Origin: Extibacter muris
Lineage (GTDB): Bacteria; Bacillota; Clostridia; Lachnospirales; Lachnospiraceae
Reading direction: 5' to 3'
NCBI RefSeq assembly: GCF_004345005.1
Contig: NZ_SMMX01000021.1
Span: forward strand, 1-47,687
DNA length: 47,687 bases
The notes under the pieces: generated by a model
Databases searched by the model: none
The model's input: only the letters and a program-made list of their open reading frames with translations
What the model was told of the DNA's origin: nothing
Position numbers and translations under genes: made by a program
Shown: piece after piece, positions 17,035 through 26,144 of the stretch
Numbering within the stretch: the stretch's first letter is position 1
Layout of the letters: every line of letters begins with the position of its first letter

Positions 17035-17736
17035 ATGGCAATTGATGAGCATGTAGGAAAAAACATCAAGAAGTACCGGCTCGCATATAAACTGACGCTC
17101 GAAGGGCTGGCAAAGGAGATACATAAAAGCAAGTCAACCATGTCAAAGTATGAGAAGGGCCTCATATCTCTCGATGTGGCAACGCTTAAGGAGATTGCGG
17201 ACGTATTCCAGATATCGCCTGCGTACCTGCTGGCGGTACAGGATGAGGAGCTGCACGCCAGGCTGGAGCCAGGGGAATTCCTGGACAGGCAGCATATGTA
17301 TTCCTATGACGGAAGGAGCAGGCGCATACTGAAAAGTGTTATGGAGAGATACCAGATTCCCGGCTCGGAGCAGATAGGGATACAGCTTTTCTATGATGTC
17401 CAGGATGAGGAAAGCTGCGGAAACTGCAAGACATTCTACACCGGTTACAGCCGAAGATATGAATTCGTGGAAAATTATAACCTGCAGAACCAGAACAACC
17501 CTACGGAGCAGGCGTGGATATGCTGCATCAACAGCCTGAACCGGACAAGCAGGAGGACAGGCATGCTTACAGGCCTGTCATACAAAACTATGATGCCTGT
17601 GGCGATTAAGGTGATGCTGTCTTCGACAATACTAAAGGAAGACGATGAGCTGGTATCTTCCCTTCTGCTGACGAAGGAGGATATCAAGATATCCAGAAAA
17701 TATAATCTATTTACGATAGACCAGTTTATGGAATGA
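17035..17736 (+). CDS. XRE-family transcriptional regulator
   Basis: A 233-residue protein with an N-terminal Cro/CI helix-turn-helix (LTLEGLAKEIHKSKSTMSKYEKG, in two helices around residues 20-45) and a long C-terminal region that I do not recognise. That region includes SCGNCKTF, which might bind a ligand or metal. The start is well supported by ACGGAGG. It is followed 12 bp later by a symporter gene on the same strand, so it probably controls amino-acid or dicarboxylate uptake and its own synthesis. Confidence 0.8.
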   Translation: MAIDEHVGKNIKKYRLAYKLTLEGLAKEIHKSKSTMSKYEKGLISLDVATLKEIADVFQISPAYLLAVQDEELHARLEPGEFLDRQHMYSYDGRSRRILKSVMERYQIPGSEQIGIQLFYDVQDEESCGNCKTFYTGYSRRYEFVENYNLQNQNNPTEQAWICCINSLNRTSRRTGMLTGLSYKTMMPVAIKVMLSSTILKEDDELVSSLLLTKEDIKISRKYNLFTIDQFME

Positions 17737-17748
17737 GGAGGAACAGAT

Positions 17749-19008
17749 TTGGATACGAAGAAGGAAAAGAAAAAGGTATCGCTGACCGTATGGATACTGG
17801 CAGCACTTGTACTTGGCGTCATTGCGGGCCTGCTGCTGCAGAAGAACAGTGATATTGCGGAGACATATATAAAACCGTTTGGAACGATATTCTTGAATCT
17901 AGTGAAGATGGTAGTGGTGCCGGTCGTACTGTTATCTATCATGCAGGGGGTGATATCACTCCAGGATATCAGGAAGGTAGGCTCTATCGGCGGCAAGACG
18001 GTCCTGTTCTATATGTGCACGACAGCATTTGCGGTAACGTTAGGGCTTGTGATAGCCAATGTACTCAGCGTGGGCAGCGGATATAATCTGTCCTCGGAAT
18101 CGCTGTAGGCATTCGAGGGAGTGGCGGAGACGCCGTCATTCATAGACACGATAGTGAACATATTTCCGTCCAATGCCATCCAGCCTTTGGCTAAGGCCAC
18201 CATGCTGCAGATAATCGTGATTGCCCTGTTCTTCGGATTTGGCATCATATTGGCGGGAGAGAAGGGCAGGCTGGCCGGAGCGGTGGTGGAAAGCCTTTCG
18301 GAAGTATGCATCAAAGTGATGGGGGTCATCATCAAACTGTCCCCTATCGGAGTGTTCGGCCTGATCGCACCGGTCATAGCGACAAACGGCATGTCTATCC
18401 TTCTGCCGCTGATGAAACTGATAGGGGTCGTGTATCTTGTCTGTGCCGTGCATATGGTATGTGTCTATTCCAGCCTCGTCAGGGCGATGGCTAAGATGAA
18501 CCCGCTTACTTTCTTCAAGGGTATGGGCGAGGCTATGATATTTGCATTTTCCAGTGCCAGCAGTGTTGGGACGCTGCCTTTCAATATGGAATGTACACAG
18601 AAGCTGGGCGCCAGAAAAGAGGTTTCAAGCTTCGTGCTGCCGCTCGGCGCTACGATTAATATGGATGGAACTGCAATCTACCAGGGGGTCAGCGTCATCT
18701 TTATCGCACAGATATTTGGCATGAACCTCACCATATCACAGCAGATTACGATTATACTGACCGCCACGCTGGCGTCCATCGGTACTGCTGGCGTCCCCGG
18801 TTCCGGTGTCATCATGCTGGCCATGGTGCTGCAGAGCGTGGGGCTTCCGCTGGAAGGGATTGCGCTTGTGGCCGGCGTGGACCGTATACTCGATATGGCG
18901 AGGACTACGGTCAATATTACGGGGGATGCGGCATGCACCATCTGTGTGGATGCCTCCGAGAAAAAGAGGGAGCTGAAAAGGGCCCGCAGCCTGGGAGCCA
19001 AGGGATAG
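17749..19008 (+). pseudogene. Dicarboxylate/amino acid:cation symporter (DAACS), interrupted by an in-frame TAG
   Basis: The two parts together encode one GltP/DctA-family symporter of about 419 residues, importing glutamate, aspartate or dicarboxylates with Na+ or H+. The first 119 codons (TTG start at 17749 after GAGGAGG) end at TAG 18106-18108. The same frame continues without loss from 18109 to 19008. The downstream part keeps FSSASSVGTLPF, the NMDGTA motif, GVPGSG and the DRILDMARTTVNITGD segment, so only one codon is altered (CAG, TTG or TGG to TAG are all one change away). Unless UAG is read through, the product is a short inactive fragment. Internal restart at GTG 18121 would lack the first helices. 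Confidence 0.88.
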
Positions 19009-19136
19009 CAGATGGTAATGTGTGAGCATTGCATTTTCACCATGTTTCCATTATACTTTAAATGACATATGTAAAATAGGAGGCAGCCCTATATAGAGGC
19101 AGCTGATTCGATAGTAGTGATAACCAGGAGGATATG

Positions 19137-20381
19137 ATGGCGAACTGGGATTGGGAAAGATTTGGGGAAGATATCCGCAGGACGGTGCAGGATGCGGTGG
19201 ATACGAGAAATTTTGATAGATTGAATCAGACAATCAATGATACGATATACCATGCGGTGGACGGCATTGGAAAAGGGGTGCGAAGCGCCGGTGACGCGGT
19301 GGACAAAAGTATGAAGGACATGGCCCGTCAAAGCAGGCAGGCACGGGGCGCAAGGACGTACCGGAGCCGCCCTTATCCCGGGCAGTACCAGGGACAGAAC
19401 GGGTATGGGTTCGACGCGTCCGGAAGGCAGATGCCTGAGCTGTACGCCAGGACAGGAGGCGCGAAGGCCGGTGGTGTCATCATGGCTGCTGCGGGATATA
19501 TGCTCGGCGGCCTTCTTCTGATCGGCCTGCCTGTCTATATGATAAGAGAACTTGCAATCGGCAGCTTTGATTTCCTATTCCAGCTTTTGTTCGGTTTTGG
19601 TGTCATCCTGCTCGGGGCCGGAGCGGTTCTGGCCGGAGCAGGGCATCACGTACTCGGTAAGGTCAAGCGCTTCAACGCCTACATAAAGGGAATGGAAGGC
19701 AGGGAATACGGGGATGTCAAGGCGCTGGCGGAACGGGTGAAGAAGCCGCCCAAGTTCGTAGTAAAGGATCTGGAAAAGATGATTGAGAAAGGGTGGTTCA
19801 GACAAGGACACCTGGACAGGCAGCGGACGTGCCTCATGGTGACGCACCATGCATACCGCCAATACGAAGAGCTGATGGAACATACGGAGGCGCAGAAGCG
19901 GCAGGAGCAGGAAAGAAAAGCGCAGCAGGAAGAGATGGCTGAGAGCATGGATCCGCAGATTAGGGGGATCATCCGCACGGGCGATGCATATATAAAGAAG
20001 ATCCACGAATGCAACGACGCCATTCCGGGCGTAGAGATATCGGCCAAGATATCCCGCATGGAGACGCTCGTGGACCGGATTTTCGACCGTGTGGAACAGA
20101 ATCCGGGCTGCGTGCCGGAGATACGCAGGCTCATGGAATACTATCTGCCCACTACGGTCAAGCTTCTGGAGGCATATGAGGAGTTGGACGCTCAGCCGGT
20201 ACAAGGGGAGAACATACTGTCTTCCAAACAGGAGATTGAAAAGACGCTTGATACGCTGAACGCAGCGTTTGAAAAGCTGCTGGACAGCCTGTTCCAGGAT
20301 ACGGCATGGGATGTGTCGTCCGACATATCTGTACTGAAGACGATGCTGGCGCAGGAGGGACTTACGAAAGACGACTTTTAG
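19137..20381 (+). CDS. XpaC-family (5-bromo-4-chloroindolyl phosphate hydrolysis) protein
   Basis: A 414-residue protein. The first about 110 residues are polar, with a Tyr/Gly/Gln-rich stretch (residues 75-105). Two membrane helices (about 115-165) follow, then a long charged alpha-helical region that matches the XpaC family. XpaC genes are regularly paired with telA, as here (47 bp apart). The name comes from a phenotype in B. subtilis; true function is unknown, with envelope stress proposed. ATG at 19134 and 19137 are adjacent; CCAGGAGG spacing favours the second. A QKRQEQERKAQQEE segment suggests a coiled coil. Confidence 0.82.
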   Translation: MANWDWERFGEDIRRTVQDAVDTRNFDRLNQTINDTIYHAVDGIGKGVRSAGDAVDKSMKDMARQSRQARGARTYRSRPYPGQYQGQNGYGFDASGRQMPELYARTGGAKAGGVIMAAAGYMLGGLLLIGLPVYMIRELAIGSFDFLFQLLFGFGVILLGAGAVLAGAGHHVLGKVKRFNAYIKGMEGREYGDVKALAERVKKPPKFVVKDLEKMIEKGWFRQGHLDRQRTCLMVTHHAYRQYEELMEHTEAQKRQEQERKAQQEEMAESMDPQIRGIIRTGDAYIKKIHECNDAIPGVEISAKISRMETLVDRIFDRVEQNPGCVPEIRRLMEYYLPTTVKLLEAYEELDAQPVQGENILSSKQEIEKTLDTLNAAFEKLLDSLFQDTAWDVSSDISVLKTMLAQEGLTKDDF

Positions 20382-20427
20382 GCGAGAGAATATATGAGAC
20401 CGGCACAGCCGGGCGGAGGATATTAAT

Positions 20428-21564
20428 ATGGAGAAAGAATTTGAACAGTTTCAGACGACACCCACTTTGACATTGGACCCATTCCAGGAAGAGCAGCGGA
20501 GCGCCCCTCCTGCCAGGCAGGAAGAGGCACAGATATTTGACGAAAGCATCCTGACGGAAGAAGAGAGGAAAGCAGTGGATACATTTGCAGATCAGATCGA
20601 TCTGACGAACTCTTCCGTAATCCTCCAGTACGGCGTGGGGACCCAGAAGAAGATGGCAGATTTCTCGGAAAATGCCCTCGAAAATGTGAAGACGAAGGAC
20701 CTGGGCGAAGTAGGCGGACTGCTTTCCGGTGTGGTGAAGGAACTCAAAAGCTTCGATGAGGAAGAGGATAAGGGATTCTTTGGCAATATATTTAAGAAGA
20801 CGTCCAATAAGATCACGGCGATGAAAGCGAAGTATGACAAGGCAGAGGACAATGTGAACCAGATATGCAAGGTGCTGGAAAATCATCAGGTGCAGCTGTT
20901 GAAAGATGTTGCCATCCTGGATAAGATGTATGACGTGAATCTTACGTATTTTAAAGAGCTTTCCATGTATATTCTGGCGGGGAAGAAGAAGCTGCGGGAT
21001 ATACGGGACGGCAGGCTTCCCGAATTGATGGAGAAGGCCCAGAGGAGCGGCCTTCCCGAGGATGCCCAGGCAGCGAAGGATCTGGACTCTATGTGCAACC
21101 GGTTCGAGAAGAAGATACATGATCTGGAGCTGACGAGGACGATTTCTATCCAGACGGCGCCGCAGATCCGTCTCGTGCAGGGCAATGATACGCTGATGGT
21201 GGAGAAGATCCAGTCCACTATCGTGAATACGGTACCGCTCTGGAAGAGCCAGATGGTGCTTGCCCTCGGCGTGGAGCATTCCGCGCAGGCTGCGGCGGCG
21301 CAACGGGAAGTGACGGATATGACGAACGAACTGTTGAGAAAGAATGCCCAGAAGCTTAAGATGGCTACCGTGGAGACGGCGAAGGAATCGGAGCGTGGCA
21401 TCGTGGATATGGAGACGCTTAAGATGACGAACGAATCGCTCATCTCCACCCTCGATGAAGTGATGCAGATTCAGCAGAACGGCCGCCAGAAACGCCGGGA
21501 GGCGGAGCAGGAGATGATGCGTCTGGAAAGTGAGCTGAAGGCGAAGCTTTTGCAGATGGGGTAA
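20428..21564 (+). CDS. TelA-family toxic anion resistance protein
   Basis: A 378-residue soluble, mostly helical protein of the TelA family (tellurite or toxic-anion resistance; in Listeria linked to nisin and cell-wall antibiotic tolerance). Family features visible are GFFGNIFKKT, the HQVQLLKDVAILDKMYD helix and the C-terminal QAPQIRL-like segment (TAPQIRLVQGND). It is the second gene of an XpaC-TelA pair with GGCGGAGGATATT before the start. The chemical role is unknown. The anion-resistance name reflects plasmid-borne relatives and should not be taken literally. Confidence 0.88.
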   Translation: MEKEFEQFQTTPTLTLDPFQEEQRSAPPARQEEAQIFDESILTEEERKAVDTFADQIDLTNSSVILQYGVGTQKKMADFSENALENVKTKDLGEVGGLLSGVVKELKSFDEEEDKGFFGNIFKKTSNKITAMKAKYDKAEDNVNQICKVLENHQVQLLKDVAILDKMYDVNLTYFKELSMYILAGKKKLRDIRDGRLPELMEKAQRSGLPEDAQAAKDLDSMCNRFEKKIHDLELTRTISIQTAPQIRLVQGNDTLMVEKIQSTIVNTVPLWKSQMVLALGVEHSAQAAAAQREVTDMTNELLRKNAQKLKMATVETAKESERGIVDMETLKMTNESLISTLDEVMQIQQNGRQKRREAEQEMMRLESELKAKLLQMG

Positions 21565-21587
21565 TTTAAGATAGCACAATATTGTTA

Positions 21588-21622
21588 AGAAGGCAGGCTT
21601 ACGTGTGCGGAGCCTGCCTTCT
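21588..21622. terminator. Hairpin between telA and the convergent MATE gene
   Basis: A perfect 12-bp GC-rich stem (AGAAGGCAGGCT 21588-21599 with 21611-21622) around an 11-base loop. The T tract is weak. Its position just after telA supports transcript termination. Confidence 0.6.
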
Positions 21623-21711
21623 GATGTATTCTGATAGCTATGTCGGTATGTACAAAGTGCCGGGGCGTGTTCGGGGCTGGAAGGGAACCCTGGATGGCAG
21701 CGGCCGTCAGA

Positions 21712-23070
21712 TTACTCTGGGTGCCTGCGAAGTGCAGGCCAGATGGTCAGCATCATGGTTACAAAACAGGCGGTCCCTCCGATGAAGTTGGACACGGGTT
21801 CAGCCAGAAATACGCCGTCTGTACCTAAGCCGCATATGGCAGTCAGCCACAGTGTCAGTGGAATGACAATGACGACTTTTCGGAACAGGGAGAAGAATAC
21901 CGCCTGTCTGGATTTGCCGAGCGCCACGAATACCGACTGTCCCGCAAACTGCAGCGCCATCATGAAGATGCCGAAGAAATAGATGCGCATTGCGGGTACC
22001 CCATCCTGTATCAATTCAGATTCGCTGCTGAACAGGTGCAGGAAGAAGTTGGGGAAAAAGAATATCATGGCCCATGCGGCTGTGGAGAATACGATGGCCC
22101 ATATCGTGGAAAAGCTGATAGCCGAGCGGACACGGTCATATTTTTCCGCACCGTAATTAAAGCTCATAACCGGCTGCGCACCGCTTGTCAGGCCGTTGAC
22201 GGGCATGGTGACGATTTCCCGCACGGAATTGATCACCGTCATGATGCCGACATAGAGGTCGCCCCCATAGCGCTGTAGTGTTGCGTTGCACATGATCTGA
22301 ACGGATCCGTTCGTGACAGCCATCACAAAGCCTGACAGCCCAAGTCCTGTGATTTCTTTTGCAAGTGCTGCTTCCGGCCGCATATATGTTCCTGCTATAC
22401 GCAGTATCGCTTTCCGGCCGGTGAGAAAGCGGAAGACCCAGACGGCGGAGACGAACTGGGAGAGAACGGTGGCCGATGCCGCACCCCTCACACCCATATG
22501 GAAGACGAAGATGAAAATTGGATCCAGTATCAGATTCAGTACTGCGCCGATCGAAACCGTCAGCATGCCGGTGATGCCGAACCCCTGCGCGTTGATGAAA
22601 TTGTTCATCCCGAGGCTTGTCATTACGAACAACGTGCCGCACAGGTAGAGTGTCAGGTATGCATCGGCGTAAGGGAAGGTGACATCGCTGGCTCCGAAAA
22701 GATAAAGGAGGGGCCGTTTGAACAGATAGCAGAGGACGGCGAGAAGCACCCCGGAGATGATAAGCATGGAGAACGAGTTGGCCATAATCTTCCGGGCGCG
22801 TTCAGTGTCCCCGCGTCCCCGCGCCATAGAGAACAGCGGGGCCCCTCCCATGCCGAACAGATTGGCGAATGCGGTAATAATCGTAATGACCGGGAGCGTG
22901 AGCCCGATACCGGTGAGGGCCTGTGTTGATGTGTGCGGGATATGTCCGATATATATCCGGTCTACTACATTGTATAGTACATTGATGAGCTGAGCCAGTG
23001 TCATGGGGATAGCGAGCCGCATAATGTTCCCCGCCACGCTGCCCTGCCCGAAATCATTCTTGCTGTCCAT
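21712..23070 (-). CDS. MATE-family efflux transporter
   Basis: A 452-residue multidrug/toxin extrusion protein with 12 predicted helices in two similar halves, the normal size. The N-terminal pattern AIPMTLAQLINVLYNVVDRI, followed by YIGHI, is characteristic of the bacterial MATE group (DinF/NorM-like). It exports organic cations or drugs by Na+ or H+ antiport; the specific substrate cannot be predicted. It is transcribed alone, convergent with telA and divergent from spmB. Confidence 0.92.
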   Translation of the reverse strand: MDSKNDFGQGSVAGNIMRLAIPMTLAQLINVLYNVVDRIYIGHIPHTSTQALTGIGLTLPVITIITAFANLFGMGGAPLFSMARGRGDTERARKIMANSFSMLIISGVLLAVLCYLFKRPLLYLFGASDVTFPYADAYLTLYLCGTLFVMTSLGMNNFINAQGFGITGMLTVSIGAVLNLILDPIFIFVFHMGVRGAASATVLSQFVSAVWVFRFLTGRKAILRIAGTYMRPEAALAKEITGLGLSGFVMAVTNGSVQIMCNATLQRYGGDLYVGIMTVINSVREIVTMPVNGLTSGAQPVMSFNYGAEKYDRVRSAISFSTIWAIVFSTAAWAMIFFFPNFFLHLFSSESELIQDGVPAMRIYFFGIFMMALQFAGQSVFVALGKSRQAVFFSLFRKVVIVIPLTLWLTAICGLGTDGVFLAEPVSNFIGGTACFVTMMLTIWPALRRHPE

Positions 23071-23211
23071 CTTACCACCGTCCTGTTGTAAATCTCTTAC
23101 TGTATATAAGTATATTCTTTTTTTATCTGCCTTTCAATGGAGGAAATTAACCATAAAGCTGCGCGGTAGGGCATATATTGATAATAAGCATCTGTTATAA
23201 GGAAATGGTTT

Positions 23212-23739
23212 ATGCGGTTATTCATGTATGTATCAGACTTCATCGTGCCGCTCGTAATCTTTGGCATCGTGAGCTATGGGGTGCTGATGAAAGTAAATGT
23301 CTATGATACGTTTGTAAAGGGGGCGAAGAGCGGCTTCTATACCGTCATCAAGATTATGCCTACCCTGATTGGACTCATGGTGGCGGTGGGGATACTGCGG
23401 GCATCGGGCTTTCTCGGCTTCATGTCCGGGATTATCGGCAAAGCCACCGAATACATAGGTTTTCCTGGAGAGCTCGTGCCGCTCACCGTAGTCAAGATGT
23501 TCTCATCCTCCGCGGCCACGGGCCTGCTGCTGGATGCGTTCAAAGAATACGGGACAGATTCCTATATCGGCCTGATCGCCTCCATCAGCATGTCGTGCAC
23601 AGAGACGATATTCTACACGATGAGCGTCTACTTTATGACTGCCAAGGTGACAAAGACCAGATATACGCTGTCAGGCGCCATGTTCGCCACCTTTGCCGGC
23701 CTCGTAGCCAGCGTGGTACTGGCAGGGATGATGGTATAG
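23212..23739 (+). CDS. spmB: Spore maturation protein B
   Basis: A 175-residue membrane protein matching SpmB: FIVPLVIFGIVSYG at the N-terminus, GFYTVIKIMPTLIGLMVAVG (two segments), the ELVPLTVVKMFSSSAATGLL region and the SISMSCTETIFYTMSVYF helix. Partner of SpmA in spore core maturation. It normally sits next to spmA; here it stands alone 8.8 kb away, between MATE and a DUF885 lipoprotein gene. The start is preceded by ATAAGGAAA. Its TAG stop codon is the first part of a 62-bp perfect palindrome. Confidence 0.9.
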   Translation: MRLFMYVSDFIVPLVIFGIVSYGVLMKVNVYDTFVKGAKSGFYTVIKIMPTLIGLMVAVGILRASGFLGFMSGIIGKATEYIGFPGELVPLTVVKMFSSSAATGLLLDAFKEYGTDSYIGLIASISMSCTETIFYTMSVYFMTAKVTKTRYTLSGAMFATFAGLVASVVLAGMMV

Positions 23740-23800
23740 GGGAAAACGAGATGGGGACGGAGGTTTTTTAAAAAACCTCCGTCCCCATCTCGTTTTCCCC
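23739..23800. repeat. 62-bp perfect palindrome, member of a GGGACGGAGG repeat family
   Basis: Bases 23739-23769 are the exact reverse complement of 23770-23800, with no spacer. The centre is TTTTTTAAAAAA and the arms contain GGGGACGGAGG and CCTCCGTCCCC, shared with repeats at 28038-28140 and 29143-29222. To the right, 23801-23830 carries on the minus strand the GGGACA..GTAAAA motif that precedes the other copies. It lies between convergent spmB and the DUF885 gene, so it can also stop transcription from either side. Confidence 0.9.
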
Positions 23801-23835
23801 TGTCCCTAATTTGTTTTACGGTGTCCCCATGCAAT

Positions 23836-23864
23836 AAAAAGCCGCCGCAGTTATTATGCGGCGG
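23836..23864 (-). terminator. Intrinsic terminator of the DUF885 gene
   Basis: On the minus strand a 9-bp GC-rich stem (GCCGCCGCA / TGCGGCGGC) ends in TTTTT. It begins 45 bp after the stop codon of the minus-strand lipoprotein gene. Confidence 0.85.
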
Positions 23865-23909
23865 CCTTACTCTGGCCCGGTACTTTTGCAAAATGATTTT
23901 GGGGATATA

Positions 23910-25628
23910 TTATTGGAAAATGTATGTACGGAGTATGTCGAAAGAGGCCGGGCCAGCGGTAAGCACTTTCTTGTGGAAATTTTCCTGGGTGAAGGCATCG
24001 CCCCATTTGTCGATGGCTTCTTTTTTCAGTTCCATAAATTCAACATAACCGATGTAGTACTTCAGGTAGTTTGCGGGGTCCGATATAATCAGGTCATATA
24101 TGCTTTCTATCGTATTGGCATCTTCGATGCCGTACTGCCGGAAGAAGGATACCGTATCCATCAGCTTCCAGCCATCGTAGTGGATTCCAATGTCGGCCAG
24201 GGCGTACAGCCCCAATATCACGGAAGTATTACGCTGCAGCAGCGCGGCCTGCTCTTTGGGTATCGGTGCATAATAATAGCTGAGCATCTCGGTATAAGTG
24301 GCCCAACCTTCCGTGTAGCCCCCGAAATTCAGCAGATTGCGTATCGGATCAGGCTTCAGGTTCTGGAAGTATACGGTCTGGTACAGGTGGCCGGGATATC
24401 CTTCATGCGCAAGCGTCGTGAACAGCGACAGGTCATCCGGCATATGCCCCTGGTTGATGTAGATGACATTGTCCGTAGTGCTGTCGATGGCCGGAACCAT
24501 GAAGAAGGCAGGGCTTAGATACTCTTCCATGGACTTCTGTACATATTTGATCTCAGTAGAGACGTCAGGCGGATCAGGAAAACTCCCTTTCAGCTTGGAT
24601 TTCAGGCTTGACAGGATAGAGACAGGATCTGTATCTGAAAGCGCCGGTGCCGCATTAGAAAATGTCTCTTTTGATGAGGATGTGAGTATCTGCTGCATCG
24701 CGGTCAGGTCTTCCAGTATCTGCGTCTGAGTGAGTTCCTTCAGTTCCTTGACCGAACGGCTTGAACCGGTTTCCCGTTTTACGACCAGCTCATAGTAATC
24801 ACGGCCGTCCGGAAGGTAGCACAGGCCGTTGTCGTTCTTGCCTGTCGTGCGCAGGGCCTGCAAAGCCTCTGCCAGTTTTTTATAAGAAGGAAAAATGTAG
24901 TCCTTGACATTTTCATTGTTGCGTTTTACATAATCGTCATACTCCGCCTTGTCAAGCTTCATGGCGTCCAGACGCTCGGTGAAGGAGGAGTAGAGGTAGT
25001 TGTCGTTTCCCATACTGACAAATGCATTGCATTCATCGATAATGTCATCTGCGGAATAAGATGCCATGAACAGCCCCTTGTCAGATTTGGCCTGCTCGAA
25101 GGCTATGATAGATTCAAAATATTCCGGCAGCTTTGTCATAAGCGTCAGGTAGGTATCTATATCCTCCGTATTCTTAAATTGATATTCTGAGAGAAGTACC
25201 GGGAGCTGTGCCTGCGTGCCTGTTAGCGGGGCCAGTGGTTCATCATACAATGCATATCCCGCCTCTTCAAGGGAAATACCGAGATAATCATCCAGCACGT
25301 CGTAGGTCAGCTTATTTTTATCTGAAAGCTGTGCACGGTTATGGGCGTGGAGCGACGCCAGGGCATTTTCCGCAGAGGCACTGATGGAGGCTGTGTCAGT
25401 AGTGCAGCTGCCAAAGGAGACAGGGGCCTCTTTTATTCCATAATCGGTTGGATTTTCTAATGTATAGTGGAGAGAAATCGTGTTGGAGGAAACTTCCTGG
25501 CAGAACAAGCTGTTCGTGTAAGCTTCAAATTTTGCGTCTGCACTGCCGCTGCCTCTGGAGCAGGACGCCAGAGCGGCAAGCGCGAAGAGGAGCGTGACGG
25601 TCAGGAAAAGCGATATTTTTTTACGCAT
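23910..25628 (-). CDS. DUF885-family lipoprotein (putative zinc metallopeptidase)
   Basis: A 572-residue exported lipoprotein. The signal peptide MRKKISLFLTVTLLF is followed by the lipobox LASC with the lipidated Cys at position 23, so it is anchored outside the membrane. The rest fits the DUF885 family, with the metal-binding motif HEGYPGH at 408-414 (HExxxxH arrangement) and EGWATYTEML downstream. Members are thought to be peptidases related to M3/carboxypeptidase folds. The substrate is unknown; extracellular peptide degradation for amino-acid supply is a fair guess given the amino-acid transporters nearby. Transcribed alone with its own terminator. Confidence 0.87.
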   Translation of the reverse strand: MRKKISLFLTVTLLFALAALASCSRGSGSADAKFEAYTNSLFCQEVSSNTISLHYTLENPTDYGIKEAPVSFGSCTTDTASISASAENALASLHAHNRAQLSDKNKLTYDVLDDYLGISLEEAGYALYDEPLAPLTGTQAQLPVLLSEYQFKNTEDIDTYLTLMTKLPEYFESIIAFEQAKSDKGLFMASYSADDIIDECNAFVSMGNDNYLYSSFTERLDAMKLDKAEYDDYVKRNNENVKDYIFPSYKKLAEALQALRTTGKNDNGLCYLPDGRDYYELVVKRETGSSRSVKELKELTQTQILEDLTAMQQILTSSSKETFSNAAPALSDTDPVSILSSLKSKLKGSFPDPPDVSTEIKYVQKSMEEYLSPAFFMVPAIDSTTDNVIYINQGHMPDDLSLFTTLAHEGYPGHLYQTVYFQNLKPDPIRNLLNFGGYTEGWATYTEMLSYYYAPIPKEQAALLQRNTSVILGLYALADIGIHYDGWKLMDTVSFFRQYGIEDANTIESIYDLIISDPANYLKYYIGYVEFMELKKEAIDKWGDAFTQENFHKKVLTAGPASFDILRTYIFQ

Positions 25629-25781
25629 GGAGGCTCCTTGGATGTTTTACCTATAAATATGCAGGAACAGGCCATCGTATGAATGTTCCGCAGCTTCCAC
25701 GGCTTGACAATTGAATTTCCTTATGTTACGATTTTTACCATATTAATAAAGAGTTGAAATAAAATAATTAATTATAAGAAT

Positions 25782-26120
25782 AAACGCGATGACGAAGAGA
25801 GTACGTCTTTTGACATTATACAGAGATATCCTGAACCTTGGCGGCGGGTGGATGATAATGCAGGGCCGCATGGGGATGCTGAGAGGGATGAATGAAGACT
25901 GACGGAAGATGGCTTCTGAGTGGTGTACCGAACAGGGGGCATATGGTGGCGGATGACGTCTGCATGTGTTCCATGCTAGGCTGCAATGGGTCCGCCCTTT
26001 ACTGCGGGAGAGTGCCGGGAGGCACTTGCTGAGGTCTTTGCCGTGAGGCAGAGATAAATAGAAGTGGTATCACGGGTGAACTCGTCTTCTCTGATTGAAG
26101 GATTAGGGAAGACTTTTTTT
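25782..26120 (+). ncRNA. T-box leader (tRNA-Met sensing) of metS
   Basis: This 516-bp gap before metS contains a T-box riboswitch. It begins with the Stem I base motif GACGAAGAGAGTA, followed by a long Stem I region with AGAGA and GGGTGGA elements. It ends with a T-box segment AAGTGGTATCACGGG (26062-26076). TGGT in the antiterminator is complementary to ACCA of an uncharged tRNA with discriminator A, as expected for tRNA-Met. A candidate ATG specifier is at 25892-25894; exact placement needs folding. Uncharged tRNA-Met should stabilise the antiterminator and switch metS on. From 25629 to 25781 I see only an AT-rich promoter-like stretch. Confidence 0.9.
26084..26120 (+). terminator. T-box terminator before metS
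   Basis: GTCTTCTC (26084 onward) pairs with GGGAAGAC (26106-26113) through eight pairs including one wobble, followed by seven T residues. It is mutually exclusive with the antiterminator formed by the T-box sequence. Confidence 0.88.
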
Positions 26121-26144
26121 ATTTCAACTGCAGGAGGACAAGAG

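Noticed and set aside
18106-18108. Pyrrolysine or general UAG recoding
   Set aside because: Many intact genes here end in TAG and there is no pyl gene or special context in the window. A nonsense mutation is simpler.
20362-21579. A 405-codon minus-strand frame over telA
   Set aside because: It mirrors the telA codon pattern and is Leu/His-rich with no domain or start signal.
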